Source: Limanda limanda | Lineage: Eukaryota; Chordata; Actinopteri; Pleuronectiformes; Pleuronectidae | NCBI RefSeq assembly: GCF_963576545.1 | Contig: NW_026870410.1 | Location: forward strand, 48,866-112,865 | DNA: 64,000 nt | Reading direction: 5' to 3' | Shown: piece after piece, positions 9,200 to 23,753 of the stretch | Position numbering within the stretch: the stretch's first letter is position 1 | Layout of the letters: each line of letters starts with the position of its first letter | Translations under genes and position numbers: made by a program | The notes under the pieces: generated by a model | What the model was told of the DNA's origin: nothing | Databases searched by the model: none | The model's input: only the letters and a program-made list of their open reading frames with translations

Positions 9200-11922
9200 T
9201 TTTAAAAAAAACGAGGTGGTTGTTTGTTTAATTTAAACGGAGTTGGTTGGACTATTTTTTTCTATAGGCACTATTTTGATTTCCTAGTTTGATTGAACAC
9301 ATCATCAGTAGTTGACCTCAGGATCACTGGATGTTTCGGCCATTACGACTAGACACCCTCACCTGAGGGAGGCCCAGCCGAGGTTGATCAAACCCCAGTG
9401 TGTGTCCAAATAATTTAATTGTAATCTAATTCTAAGGTAATTTAGGAAGGATTAACGGTTTTGTTTAGGAACTGGTTAGGGTAAGGTTTTAGGGTTAGGC
9501 ATCAGATTACTATCTTAGGTTTAGGCCTGGGTTCCTTGGTTAGGGTTAGAATAAGGGTTAGGGTTAGGCCTAGATTTACCAGGTTAGGTTCAGGCGTTAG
9601 GTTCAGGCGTCAGGTTAACTTGGTTAGGTTTAGAGTAAAGGTTTTGGTTAAGGTTAGGATAATGGTTAAAATTCTGAATGAGGTGTAGGGCTCTGGTTCT
9701 GAGTTCCAGTCCTAGAAGAGACTCTGGAGTGAGCATCCTTTCAGGTTTAAGCCTCTTCAGTAGTTCGACCTTGATAGGACAGCTGGGTCATACTCACACA
9801 CTGCTCAGGGGTCAGTGGGGGTTGAAGCATCACGGTGTTCATCCTTCTGTTGGTTTTGAAGCAGGAGCTGAATGCTGTGAAGCTAGGAGCTAGAACCTAA
9901 AAGCTAGAACCTAGAAGCTAGGAGCTAGGAGCTATGAAGCTAATTAAGTTTTAAATTATAAGTGCTGTTCTGGGTTTCATACACCGCTAGACACCAGGAC
10001 ATGCTTTAATCTTATTACAACAGCAGACTGATCTTGGATTCCTCCATGATTTGCCTTAGAGTGCTGCTTGCATGTGTGTCCACTATACTCTGTGTGTAGT
10101 CACTCTTAGTTATGGTGTTATCACGTTTTAAATTTTATACTCTAACATGGTCTTTGTTAAGAGTTCTTCCTCTGGGGATGGTAATTATCCTATAATTTTA
10201 ATTTTGTGTGGCTAATCTGCAGAGATATTTAGAGAAAAACGGGACTTTTTTCAGGAAGTGTTCATTTTCCCAGAATGCATTGCTGCAGGTGGTCCAGATG
10301 GTAATCTATTAAACCTGTTTAAAATTGAATAATTGTGGGTTTTATTTATCTGACAAAGTAATATAACTCTTAATTAATCATTAAACCAATATATAGATAT
10401 ATAATTCATTAATTTAAAACAATTTATTTATAATTTATTAATTTAAAATTATTAAAATCTTAAATTTGATATATTCCTAATTTCTTGTGATAACAAAATG
10501 AAATGAGGGAAACAGAGTCAGGGAGAGAAGCCTGTCCGGGCTAGCCCTCCCCCGCCGGATCGGGCTGTTTACTCTGTCCCCCCCTTTAACTCTCTCACTT
10601 ACTGAAGTGAGGGAAAAAAGGGAGAAGAGTGATTCTTTTAATGAATGAAATACTTGAGTTTTCAATATGCTAATTTTAATTGTTTCGTGATTTCCTCTAG
10701 GGTTTGTTTATAAAGGTTGATCTCTGGTAAGTCTGGGTGGTGTATTATTTTCTAGAAACTTAATATTCATCTTTTTTCAGATTTGAAGACAGAGCTCAGG
10801 TCTGGGTTTTTTCTGTCTCTTGCTTTGAATAAACTCTGCTGGTTCTAGTCTTTGTTCCTGACCTTTCTTGTGGTTTAGAAGTATCGTTATCAGTTACACT
10901 GGGTTATGTTTGAGGATTTGGGGTCCTTAGACTAGTTCTTTACTCCTTTGTGTTTTGGTAATTATCCTATAATTTTAATTTTGTGTGGCTAATCTGCAGA
11001 GATATTTAGAGAAAAACGGGACTTTTTTCAGGAAGTGTTCATTTTCCCAGAATGCATTGCTGCAGGTGGTCCAGATGGTAATCTATTAAACCTGTTTAAA
11101 ATTGAATAATTGTGGGTTTTATTTATCTGACAAAGTAATATAACTCTTAATTAATCATTAAACCAATATATAGATATATAATTCATTAATTTAAAACAAT
11201 TTATTTATAATTTATTAATTTATTTAAAATTATTAAAATCTTAAATTTGATATATTCCTAATTTCTTGTGATAACAAAATGAAATGAGGGAAACAGAGTC
11301 AGGGAGAGAAGCCTGTCCGGGCTAGCCCTCCCCCGCCGGATCGGGCTGTGTACTCTGTCCCCCCCTTTAACTCTCTCACTTACTGAAGTGAGGGAAAAAA
11401 GGGAGAAGAGTGATTCTTTTAATGAATGAAATACTTGAGTTTTCAATATGCTAATTTTAATTGTTTTGTGATTTCCTCTAGGGTTTGTTTATAAAGGTTG
11501 ATCTCTGGTAAGTCTGGGTGGTGTATTATTTTCTAGAAACTTAATATTCATCTTTTTTCAGATTTGAAGACAGAGCTCAGGTCTGGGTTTTTTCTGTCTC
11601 TTGCTTTGAATAAACTCTGCTGGTTCTAGTCTTTGTTCCTGACCTTTCTTGTGGTTTAGAAGTATCGTTATCAGTTACACTGGGTTATGTTTGAGGATTT
11701 GGGGTCCTTAGACTAGTTCTTTACTCCTTTGTGTCACCCATCAGTTCACATCCTTGCGTTGATTCTTGGTTGCAGGTGTAGGGAGCCTAAGAGAGAGAGA
11801 AAAAAAGGCGTTTTCCTGTTTCCTATTGGAAATGGAGGAGAGAGGAGAATTGTTTTGGTGGGAATATGCAAATCGTTTTTCAAAGAGGGCTCGCTCGTCC
11901 GATGGCTCGGGCTGGGTTAGGG
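9025..11922 (+). repeat. Unit 4, complete
   Basis: 2898 bp with T37 at 9161-9197. Module B is at 10179-10953 and B' at 10956-11734. No other change from the reference was noticed. Confidence 0.95.
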
Positions 11923-12057
11923 TTAGAAGAGATATCTCGATGACACCCCCTGCTTCGTCCAACGACTGGGCAGTTTGGATTAGGGCGCCAAAGGCAATGC
12001 ACTGGCCGACGCTCGTCATTAAGACCCCCCATTCTCACATATTCCCTTTGCCAAATT

Positions 12058-12121
<64 letters not shown>

Positions 12122-14844
12122 TTTTAAAAAAAACGAGGTGGTTGTTTGTTTAATTTAAACGGAGTTGGTTGGACTATTTTTTTCTATAGGCACTATTTTG
12201 ATTTCCTAGTTTGATTGAACACATCATCAGTAGTTGACCTCAGGATCACTGGATGTTTCGGCCATTACGACTAGACACCCTCACCTGAGGGAGGCCCAGC
12301 CGAGGTTGATCAAACCCCAGTGTGTGTCCAAATAATTTAATTGTAATCTAATTCTAAGGTAATTTAGGAAGGATTAACGGTTTTGTTTAGGAACTGGTTA
12401 GGGTAAGGTTTTAGGGTTAGGCATCAGATTACTATCTTAGGTTTAGGCCTGGGTTCCTTGGTTAGGGTTAGAATAAGGGTTAGGGTTAGGCCTAGATTTA
12501 CCAGGTTAGGTTCAGGCGTTAGGTTCAGGCGTCAGGTTAACTTGGTTAGGTTTAGAGTAAAGGTTTTGGTTAAGGTTAGGATAATGGTTAAAATTCTGAA
12601 TGAGGTGTAGGGCTCTGGTTCTGAGTTCCAGTCCTAGAAGAGACTCTGGAGTGAGCATCCTTTCAGGTTTAAGCCTCTTCAGTAGTTCGACCTTGATAGG
12701 ACAGCTGGGTCATACTCACACACTGCTCAGGGGTCAGTGGGGGTTGAAGCATCACGGTGTTCATCCTTCTGTTGGTTTTGAAGCAGGAGCTGAATGCTGT
12801 GAAGCTAGGAGCTAGAACCTAAAAGCTAGAACCTAGAAGCTAGGAGCTAGGAGCTATGAAGCTAATTAAGTTTTAAATTATAAGTGCTGTTCTGGGTTTC
12901 ATACACCGCTAGACACCAGGACATGCTTTAATCTTATTACAACAGCAGACTGATCTTGGATTCCTCCATGATTTGCCTTAGAGTGCTGCTTGCATGTGTG
13001 TCCACTATACTCTGTGTGTAGTCACTCTTAGTTATGGTGTTATCACGTTTTAAATTTTATACTCTAACATGGTCTTTGTTAAGAGTTCTTCCTCTGGGGA
13101 TGGTAATTATCCTATAATTTTAATTTTGTGTGGCTAATCTGCAGAGATATTTAGAGAAAAACGGGACTTTTTTCAGGAAGTGTTCATTTTCCCAGAATGC
13201 ATTGCTGCAGGTGGTCCAGATGGTAATCTATTAAACCTGTTTAAAATTGAATAATTGTGGGTTTTATTTATCTGACAAAGTAATATAACTCTTAATTAAT
13301 CATTAAACCAATATATAGATATATAATTCATTAATTTAAAACAATTTATTTATAATTTATTAATTTAAAATTATTAAAATCTTAAATTTGATATATTCCT
13401 AATTTCTTGTGATAACAAAATGAAATGAGGGAAACAGAGTCAGGGAGAGAAGCCTGTCCGGGCTAGCCCTCCCCCGCCGGATCGGGCTGTTTACTCTGTC
13501 CCCCCCTTTAACTCTCTCACTTACTGAAGTGAGGGAAAAAAGGGAGAAGAGTGATTCTTTTAATGAATGAAATACTTGAGTTTTCAATATGCTAATTTTA
13601 ATTGTTTCGTGATTTCCTCTAGGGTTTGTTTATAAAGGTTGATCTCTGGTAAGTCTGGGTGGTGTATTATTTTCTAGAAACTTAATATTCATCTTTTTTC
13701 AGATTTGAAGACAGAGCTCAGGTCTGGGTTTTTTCTGTCTCTTGCTTTGAATAAACTCTGCTGGTTCTAGTCTTTGTTCCTGACCTTTCTTGTGGTTTAG
13801 AAGTATCGTTATCAGTTACACTGGGTTATGTTTGAGGATTTGGGGTCCTTAGACTAGTTCTTTACTCCTTTGTGTTTTGGTAATTATCCTATAATTTTAA
13901 TTTTGTGTGGCTAATCTGCAGAGATATTTAGAGAAAAACGGGACTTTTTTCAGGAAGTGTTCATTTTCCCAGAATGCATTGCTGCAGGTGGTCCAGATGG
14001 TAATCTATTAAACCTGTTTAAAATTGAATAATTGTGGGTTTTATTTATCTGACAAAGTAATATAACTCTTAATTAATCATTAAACCAATATATAGATATA
14101 TAATTCATTAATTTAAAACAATTTATTTATAATTTATTAATTTATTTAAAATTATTAAAATCTTAAATTTGATATATTCCTAATTTCTTGTGATAACAAA
14201 ATGAAATGAGGGAAACAGAGTCAGGGAGAGAAGCCTGTCCGGGCTAGCCCTCCCCCGCCGGATCGGGCTGTGTACTCTGTCCCCCCCTTTAACTCTCTCA
14301 CTTACTGAAGTGAGGGAAAAAAGGGAGAAGAGTGATTCTTTTAATGAATGAAATACTTGAGTTTTCAATATGCTAATTTTAATTGTTTTGTGATTTCCTC
14401 TAGGGTTTGTTTATAAAGGTTGATCTCTGGTAAGTCTGGGTGGTGTATTATTTTCTAGAAACTTAATATTCATCTTTTTTCAGATTTGAAGACAGAGCTC
14501 AGGTCTGGGTTTTTTCTGTCTCTTGCTTTGAATAAACTCTGCTGGTTCTAGTCTTTGTTCCTGACCTTTCTTGTGGTTTAGAAGTATCGTTATCAGTTAC
14601 ACTGGGTTATGTTTGAGGATTTGGGGTCCTTAGACTAGTTCTTTACTCCTTTGTGTCACCCATCAGTTCACATCCTTGCGTTGATTCTTGGTTGCAGGTG
14701 TAGGGAGCCTAAGAGAGAGAGAGAAAAAGGCGTTTTCCTGTTTCCTATTGGAAATGGAGGAGAGAGGAGAATTGTTTTGGTGGGAATATGCAAATCGTTT
14801 TTCAAAGAGGGCTCGCTCGTCCGATGGCTCGGGCTGGGTTAGGG
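11923..14844 (+). repeat. Unit 5, complete
   Basis: 2922 bp with T61 at 12059-12119. Module B is at 13101-13875 and B' at 13878-14656. A private A-to-G change at 14723 lengthens the GA run in the tail. Confidence 0.95.
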
Positions 14845-14979
14845 TTAGAAGAGATATCTCGATGACACCCCCTGCTTCGTCCAACGACTGGGCAGTTTGG
14901 ATTAGGGCGCCAAAGGCAATGCACTGGCCGACGCTCGTCATTAAGACCCCCCATTCTCACATATTCCCTTTGCCAAATT

Positions 14980-15034
<55 letters not shown>

Positions 15035-17757
15035 TTTTAAAAAAAACGAGGTGGTTGTTTGTTTAATTTAAACGGAGTTGGTTGGACTATTTTTTTCTAT
15101 AGGCACTATTTTGATTTCCTAGTTTGATTGAACACATCATCAGTAGTTGACCTCAGGATCACTGGATGTTTCGGCCATTACGACTAGACACCCTCACCTG
15201 AGGGAGGCCCAGCCGAGGTTGATCAAACCCCAGTGTGTGTCCAAATAATTTAATTGTAATCTAATTCTAAGGTAATTTAGGAAGGATTAACGGTTTTGTT
15301 TAGGAACTGGTTAGGGTAAGGTTTTAGGGTTAGGCATCAGATTACTATCTTAGGTTTAGGCCTGGGTTCCTTGGTTAGGGTTAGAATAAGGGTTAGGGTT
15401 AGGCCTAGATTTACCAGGTTAGGTTCAGGCGTTAGGTTCAGGCGTCAGGTTAACTTGGTTAGGTTTAGAGTAAAGGTTTTGGTTAAGGTTAGGATAATGG
15501 TTAAAATTCTGAATGAGGTGTAGGGCTCTGGTTCTGAGTTCCAGTCCTAGAAGAGACTCTGGAGTGAGCATCCTTTCAGGTTTAAGCCTCTTCAGTAGTT
15601 CGACCTTGATAGGACAGCTGGGTCATACTCACACACTGCTCAGGGGTCAGTGGGGGTTGAAGCATCACGGTGTTCATCCTTCTGTTGGTTTTGAAGCAGG
15701 AGCTGAATGCTGTGAAGCTAGGAGCTAGAACCTAAAAGCTAGAACCTAGAAGCTAGGAGCTAGGAGCTATGAAGCTAATTAAGTTTTAAATTATAAGTGC
15801 TGTTCTGGGTTTCATACACCGCTAGACACCAGGACATGCTTTAATCTTATTACAACAGCAGACTGATCTTGGATTCCTCCATGATTTGCCTTAGAGTGCT
15901 GCTTGCATGTGTGTCCACTATACTCTGTGTGTAGTCACTCTTAGTTATGGTGTTATCACGTTTTAAATTTTATACTCTAACATGGTCTTTGTTAAGAGTT
16001 CTTCCTCTGGGGATGGTAATTATCCTATAATTTTAATTTTGTGTGGCTAATCTGCAGAGATATTTAGAGAAAAACGGGACTTTTTTCAGGAAGTGTTCAT
16101 TTTCCCAGAATGCATTGCTGCAGGTGGTCCAGATGGTAATCTATTAAACCTGTTTAAAATTGAATAATTGTGGGTTTTATTTATCTGACAAAGTAATATA
16201 ACTCTTAATTAATCATTAAACCAATATATAGATATATAATTCATTAATTTAAAACAATTTATTTATAATTTATTAATTTAAAATTATTAAAATCTTAAAT
16301 TTGATATATTCCTAATTTCTTGTGATAACAAAATGAAATGAGGGAAACAGAGTCAGGGAGAGAAGCCTGTCCGGGCTAGCCCTCCCCCGCCGGATCGGGC
16401 TGTTTACTCTGTCCCCCCCTTTAACTCTCTCACTTACTGAAGTGAGGGAAAAAAGGGAGAAGAGTGATTCTTTTAATGAATGAAATACTTGAGTTTTCAA
16501 TATGCTAATTTTAATTGTTTCGTGATTTCCTCTAGGGTTTGTTTATAAAGGTTGATCTCTGGTAAGTCTGGGTGGTGTATTATTTTCTAGAAACTTAATA
16601 TTCATCTTTTTTCAGATTTGAAGACAGAGCTCAGGTCTGGGTTTTTTCTGTCTCTTGCTTTGAATAAACTCTGCTGGTTCTAGTCTTTGTTCCTGACCTT
16701 TCTTGTGGTTTAGAAGTATCGTTATCAGTTACACTGGGTTATGTTTGAGGATTTGGGGTCCTTAGACTAGTTCTTTACTCCTTTGTGTTTTGGTAATTAT
16801 CCTATAATTTTAATTTTGTGTGGCTAATCTGCAGAGATATTTAGAGAAAAACGGGACTTTTTTCAGGAAGTGTTCATTTTCCCAGAATGCATTGCTGCAG
16901 GTGGTCCAGATGGTAATCTATTAAACCTGTTTAAAATTGAATAATTGTGGGTTTTATTTATCTGACAAAGTAATATAACTCTTAATTAATCATTAAACCA
17001 ATATATAGATATATAATTCATTAATTTAAAACAATTTATTTATAATTTATTAATTTATTTAAAATTATTAAAATCTTAAATTTGATATATTCCTAATTTC
17101 TTGTGATAACAAAATGAAATGAGGGAAACAGAGTCAGGGAGAGAAGCCTGTCCGGGCTAGCCCTCCCCCGCCGGATCGGGCTGTGTACTCTGTCCCCCCC
17201 TTTAACTCTCTCACTTACTGAAGTGAGGGAAAAAAGGGAGAAGAGTGATTCTTTTAATGAATGAAATACTTGAGTTTTCAATATGCTAATTTTAATTGTT
17301 TTGTGATTTCCTCTAGGGTTTGTTTATAAAGGTTGATCTCTGGTAAGTCTGGGTGGTGTATTATTTTCTAGAAACTTAATATTCATCTTTTTTCAGATTT
17401 GAAGACAGAGCTCAGGTCTGGGTTTTTTCTGTCTCTTGCTTTGAATAAACTCTGCTGGTTCTAGTCTTTGTTCCTGACCTTTCTTGTGGTTTAGAAGTAT
17501 CGTTATCAGTTACACTGGGTTATGTTTGAGGATTTGGGGTCCTTAGACTAGTTCTTTACTCCTTTGTGTCACCCATCAGTTCACATCCTTGCGTTGATTC
17601 TTGGTTGCAGGTGTAGGGAGCCTAAGAGAGAGAGAAAAAAAGGCGTTTTCCTGTTTCCTATTGGAAATGGAGGAGAGAGGAGAATTGTTTTGGTGGGAAT
17701 ATGCAAATCGTTTTTCAAAGAGGGCTCGCTCGTCCGATGGCTCGGGCTGGGTTAGGG
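14845..17757 (+). repeat. Unit 6, complete
   Basis: 2913 bp with T52 at 14981-15032. Module B is at 16014-16788 and B' at 16791-17569. Confidence 0.95.
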
Positions 17758-17892
17758 TTAGAAGAGATATCTCGATGACACCCCCTGCTTCGTCCAACGA
17801 CTGGGCAGTTTGGATTAGGGCGCCAAAGGCAATGCACTGGCCGACGCTCGTCATTAAGACCCCCCATTCTCACATATTCCCTTTGCCAAATT

Positions 17893-17948
<56 letters not shown>

Positions 17949-20671
17949 TTTTAAAAAAAACGAGGTGGTTGTTTGTTTAATTTAAACGGAGTTGGTTGGA
18001 CTATTTTTTTCTATAGGCACTATTTTGATTTCCTAGTTTGATTGAACACATCATCAGTAGTTGACCTCAGGATCACTGGATGTTTCGGCCATTACGACTA
18101 GACACCCTCACCTGAGGGAGGCCCAGCCGAGGTTGATCAAACCCCAGTGTGTGTCCAAATAATTTAATTGTAATCTAATTCTAAGGTAATTTAGGAAGGA
18201 TTAACGGTTTTGTTTAGGAACTGGTTAGGGTAAGGTTTTAGGGTTAGGCATCAGATTACTATCTTAGGTTTAGGCCTGGGTTCCTTGGTTAGGGTTAGAA
18301 TAAGGGTTAGGGTTAGGCCTAGATTTACCAGGTTAGGTTCAGGCGTTAGGTTCAGGCGTCAGGTTAACTTGGTTAGGTTTAGAGTAAAGGTTTTGGTTAA
18401 GGTTAGGATAATGGTTAAAATTCTGAATGAGGTGTAGGGCTCTGGTTCTGAGTTCCAGTCCTAGAAGAGACTCTGGAGTGAGCATCCTTTCAGGTTTAAG
18501 CCTCTTCAGTAGTTCGACCTTGATAGGACAGCTGGGTCATACTCACACACTGCTCAGGGGTCAGTGGGGGTTGAAGCATCACGGTGTTCATCCTTCTGTT
18601 GGTTTTGAAGCAGGAGCTGAATGCTGTGAAGCTAGGAGCTAGAACCTAAAAGCTAGAACCTAGAAGCTAGGAGCTAGGAGCTATGAAGCTAATTAAGTTT
18701 TAAATTATAAGTGCTGTTCTGGGTTTCATACACCGCTAGACACCAGGACATGCTTTAATCTTATTACAACAGCAGACTGATCTTGGATTCCTCCATGATT
18801 TGCCTTAGAGTGCTGCTTGCATGTGTGTCCACTATACTCTGTGTGTAGTCACTCTTAGTTATGGTGTTATCACGTTTTAAATTTTATACTCTAACATGGT
18901 CTTTGTTAAGAGTTCTTCCTCTGGGGATGGTAATTATCCTATAATTTTAATTTTGTGTGGCTAATCTGCAGAGATATTTAGAGAAAAACGGGACTTTTTT
19001 CAGGAAGTGTTCATTTTCCCAGAATGCATTGCTGCAGGTGGTCCAGATGGTAATCTATTAAACCTGTTTAAAATTGAATAATTGTGGGTTTTATTTATCT
19101 GACAAAGTAATATAACTCTTAATTAATCATTAAACCAATATATAGATATATAATTCATTAATTTAAAACAATTTATTTATAATTTATTAATTTAAAATTA
19201 TTAAAATCTTAAATTTGATATATTCCTAATTTCTTGTGATAACAAAATGAAATGAGCGAAACAGAGTCAGGGAGAGAAGCCTGTCCGGGCTAGCCCTCCC
19301 CCGCCGGATCGGGCTGTTTACTCTGTCCCCCCCTTTAACTCTCTCACTTACTGAAGTGAGGGAAAAAAGGGAGAAGAGTGATTCTTTTAATGAATGAAAT
19401 ACTTGAGTTTTCAATATGCTAATTTTAATTGTTTCGTGATTTCCTCTAGGGTTTGTTTATAAAGGTTGATCTCTGGTAAGTCTGGGTGGTGTATTATTTT
19501 CTAGAAACTTAATATTCATCTTTTTTCAGATTTGAAGACAGAGCTCAGGTCTGGGTTTTTTCTGTCTCTTGCTTTGAATAAACTCTGCTGGTTCTAGTCT
19601 TTGTTCCTGACCTTTCTTGTGGTTTAGAAGTATCGTTATCAGTTACACTGGGTTATGTTTGAGGATTTGGGGTCCTTAGACTAGTTCTTTACTCCTTTGT
19701 GTTTTGGTAATTATCCTATAATTTTAATTTTGTGTGGCTAATCTGCAGAGATATTTAGAGAAAAACGGGACTTTTTTCAGGAAGTGTTCATTTTCCCAGA
19801 ATGCATTGCTGCAGGTGGTCCAGATGGTAATCTATTAAACCTGTTTAAAATTGAATAATTGTGGGTTTTATTTATCTGACAAAGTAATATAACTCTTAAT
19901 TAATCATTAAACCAATATATAGATATATAATTCATTAATTTAAAACAATTTATTTATAATTTATTAATTTATTTAAAATTATTAAAATCTTAAATTTGAT
20001 ATATTCCTAATTTCTTGTGATAACAAAATGAAATGAGGGAAACAGAGTCAGGGAGAGAAGCCTGTCCGGGCTAGCCCTCCCCCGCCGGATCGGGCTGTGT
20101 ACTCTGTCCCCCCCTTTAACTCTCTCACTTACTGAAGTGAGGGAAAAAAGGGAGAAGAGTGATTCTTTTAATGAATGAAATACTTGAGTTTTCAATATGC
20201 TAATTTTAATTGTTTTGTGATTTCCTCTAGGGTTTGTTTATAAAGGTTGATCTCTGGTAAGTCTGGGTGGTGTATTATTTTCTAGAAACTTAATATTCAT
20301 CTTTTTTCAGATTTGAAGACAGAGCTCAGGTCTGGGTTTTTTCTGTCTCTTGCTTTGAATAAACTCTGCTGGTTCTAGTCTTTGTTCCTGACCTTTCTTG
20401 TGGTTTAGAAGTATCGTTATCAGTTACACTGGGTTATGTTTGAGGATTTGGGGTCCTTAGACTAGTTCTTTACTCCTTTGTGTCACCCATCAGTTCACAT
20501 CCTTGCGTTGATTCTTGGTTGCAGGTGTAGGGAGCCTAAGAGAGAGAGAAAAAAAGGCGTTTTCCTGTTTCCTATTGGAAATGGAGGAGAGAGGAGAATT
20601 GTTTTGGTGGGAATATGCAAATCGTTTTTCAAAGAGGGCTCGCTCGTCCGATGGCTCGGGCTGGGTTAGGG
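17758..20671 (+). repeat. Unit 7, complete
   Basis: 2914 bp with T53 at 17894-17946. Module B is at 18928-19702 and B' at 19705-20483. A private G-to-C change lies at 19257 in module B. Confidence 0.95.
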
Positions 20672-20806
20672 TTAGAAGAGATATCTCGATGACACCCCCT
20701 GCTTCGTCCAACGACTGGGCAGTTTGGATTAGGGCGCCAAAGGCAATGCACTGGCCGACGCTCGTCATTAAGACCCCCCATTCTCACATATTCCCTTTGC
20801 CAAATT

Positions 20807-20863
<57 letters not shown>

Positions 20864-23575
20864 ACGAGGTGGTTGTTTGTTTAATTTAAACGGAGTTGGT
20901 TGGACTATTTTTTTCTATAGGCACTATTTTGATTTCCTAGTTTGATTGAACACATCATCAGTAGTTGACCTCAGGATCACTGGATGTTTCGGCCATTACG
21001 ACTAGACACCCTCACCTGAGGGAGGCCCAGCCGAGGTTGATCAAACCCCAGTGTGTGTCCAAATAATTTAATTGTAATCTAATTCTAAGGTAATTTAGGA
21101 AGGATTAACGGTTTTGTTTAGGAACTGGTTAGGGTAAGGTTTTAGGGTTAGGCATCAGATTACTATCTTAGGTTTAGGCCTGGGTTCCTTGGTTAGGGTT
21201 AGAATAAGGGTTAGGGTTAGGCCTAGATTTACCAGGTTAGGTTCAGGCGTTAGGTTCAGGCGTCAGGTTAACTTGGTTAGGTTTAGAGTAAAGGTTTTGG
21301 TTAAGGTTAGGATAATGGTTAAAATTCTGAATGAGGTGTAGGGCTCTGGTTCTGAGTTCCAGTCCTAGAAGAGACTCTGGAGTGAGCATCCTTTCAGGTT
21401 TAAGCCTCTTCAGTAGTTCGACCTTGATAGGACAGCTGGGTCATACTCACACACTGCTCAGGGGTCAGTGGGGGTTGAAGCATCACGGTGTTCATCCTTC
21501 TGTTGGTTTTGAAGCAGGAGCTGAATGCTGTGAAGCTAGGAGCTAGAACCTAAAAGCTAGAACCTAGAAGCTAGGAGCTAGGAGCTATGAAGCTAATTAA
21601 GTTTTAAATTATAAGTGCTGTTCTGGGTTTCATACACCGCTAGACACCAGGACATGCTTTAATCTTATTACAACAGCAGACTGATCTTGGATTCCTCCAT
21701 GATTTGCCTTAGAGTGCTGCTTGCATGTGTGTCCACTATACTCTGTGTGTAGTCACTCTTAGTTATGGTGTTATCACGTTTTAAATTTTATACTCTAACA
21801 TGGTCTTTGTTAAGAGTTCTTCCTCTGGGGATGGTAATTATCCTATAATTTTAATTTTGTGTGGCTAATCTGCAGAGATATTTAGAGAAAAACGGGACTT
21901 TTTTCAGGAAGTGTTCATTTTCCCAGAATGCATTGCTGCAGGTGGTCCAGATGGTAATCTATTAAACCTGTTTAAAATTGAATAATTGTGGGTTTTATTT
22001 ATCTGACAAAGTAATATAACTCTTAATTAATCATTAAACCAATATATAGATATATAATTCATTAATTTAAAACAATTTATTTATAATTTATTAATTTAAA
22101 ATTATTAAAATCTTAAATTTGATATATTCCTAATTTCTTGTGATAACAAAATGAAATGAGGGAAACAGAGTCAGGGAGAGAAGCCTGTCCGGGCTAGCCC
22201 TCCCCCGCCGGATCGGGCTGTTTACTCTGTCCCCCCCTTTAACTCTCTCACTTACTGAAGTGAGGGAAAAAAGGGAGAAGAGTGATTCTTTTAATGAATG
22301 AAATACTTGAGTTTTCAATATGCTAATTTTAATTGTTTCGTGATTTCCTCTAGGGTTTGTTTATAAAGGTTGATCTCTGGTAAGTCTGGGTGGTGTATTA
22401 TTTTCTAGAAACTTAATATTCATCTTTTTTCAGATTTGAAGACAGAGCTCAGGTCTGGGTTTTTTCTGTCTCTTGCTTTGAATAAACTCTGCTGGTTCTA
22501 GTCTTTGTTCCTGACCTTTCTTGTGGTTTAGAAGTATCGTTATCAGTTACACTGGGTTATGTTTGAGGATTTGGGGTCCTTAGACTAGTTCTTTACTCCT
22601 TTGTGTTTTGGTAATTATCCTATAATTTTAATTTTGTGTGGCTAATCTGCAGAGATATTTAGAGAAAAACGGGACTTTTTTCAGGAAGTGTTCATTTTCC
22701 CAGAATGCATTGCTGCAGGTGGTCCAGATGGTAATCTATTAAACCTGTTTAAAATTGAATAATTGTGGGTTTTATTTATCTGACAAAGTAATATAACTCT
22801 TAATTAATCATTAAACCAATATATAGATATATAATTCATTAATTTAAAACAATTTATTTATAATTTATTAATTTATTTAAAATTATTAAAATCTTAAATT
22901 TGATATATTCCTAATTTCTTGTGATAACAAAATGAAATGAGGGAAACAGAGTCAGGGAGAGAAGCCTGTCCGGGCTAGCCCTCCCCCGCCGGATCGGGCT
23001 GTGTACTCTGTCCCCCCCTTTAACTCTCTCACTTACTGAAGTGAGGGAAAAAAGGGAGAAGAGTGATTCTTTTAATGAATGAAATACTTGAGTTTTCAAT
23101 ATGCTAATTTTAATTGTTTTGTGATTTCCTCTAGGGTTTGTTTATAAAGGTTGATCTCTGGTAAGTCTGGGTGGTGTATTATTTTCTAGAAACTTAATAT
23201 TCATCTTTTTTCAGATTTGAAGACAGAGCTCAGGTCTGGGTTTTTTCTGTCTCTTGCTTTGAATAAACTCTGCTGGTTCTAGTCTTTGTTCCTGACCTTT
23301 CTTGTGGTTTAGAAGTATCGTTATCAGTTACACTGGGTTATGTTTGAGGATTTGGGGTCCTTAGACTAGTTCTTTACTCCTTTGTGTCACCCATCAGTTC
23401 ACATCCTTGCGTTGATTCTTGGTTGCAGGTGTAGGGAGCCTAAGAGAGAGAGAAAAAAAGGCGTTTTCCTGTTTCCTATTGGAAATGGAGGAGAGAGGAG
23501 AATTGTTTTGGTGGGAATATGCAAATCGTTTTTCAAAGAGGGCTCGCTCGTCCGATGGCTCGGGCTGGGTTAGGG
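20672..23575 (+). repeat. Unit 8, complete, T tract fused to A tract
   Basis: 2904 bp. T49 at 20808-20856 runs directly into A8; the A that normally splits off a final T5 is missing. Unit 11 shows the same change. Module B is at 21832-22606 and B' at 22609-23387. Confidence 0.95.
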
Positions 23576-23710
23576 TTAGAAGAGATATCTCGATGACACC
23601 CCCTGCTTCGTCCAACGACTGGGCAGTTTGGATTAGGGCGCCAAAGGCAATGCACTGGCCGACGCTCGTCATTAAGACCCCCCATTCTCACATATTCCCT
23701 TTGCCAAATT

Positions 23711-23753
<43 letters not shown>

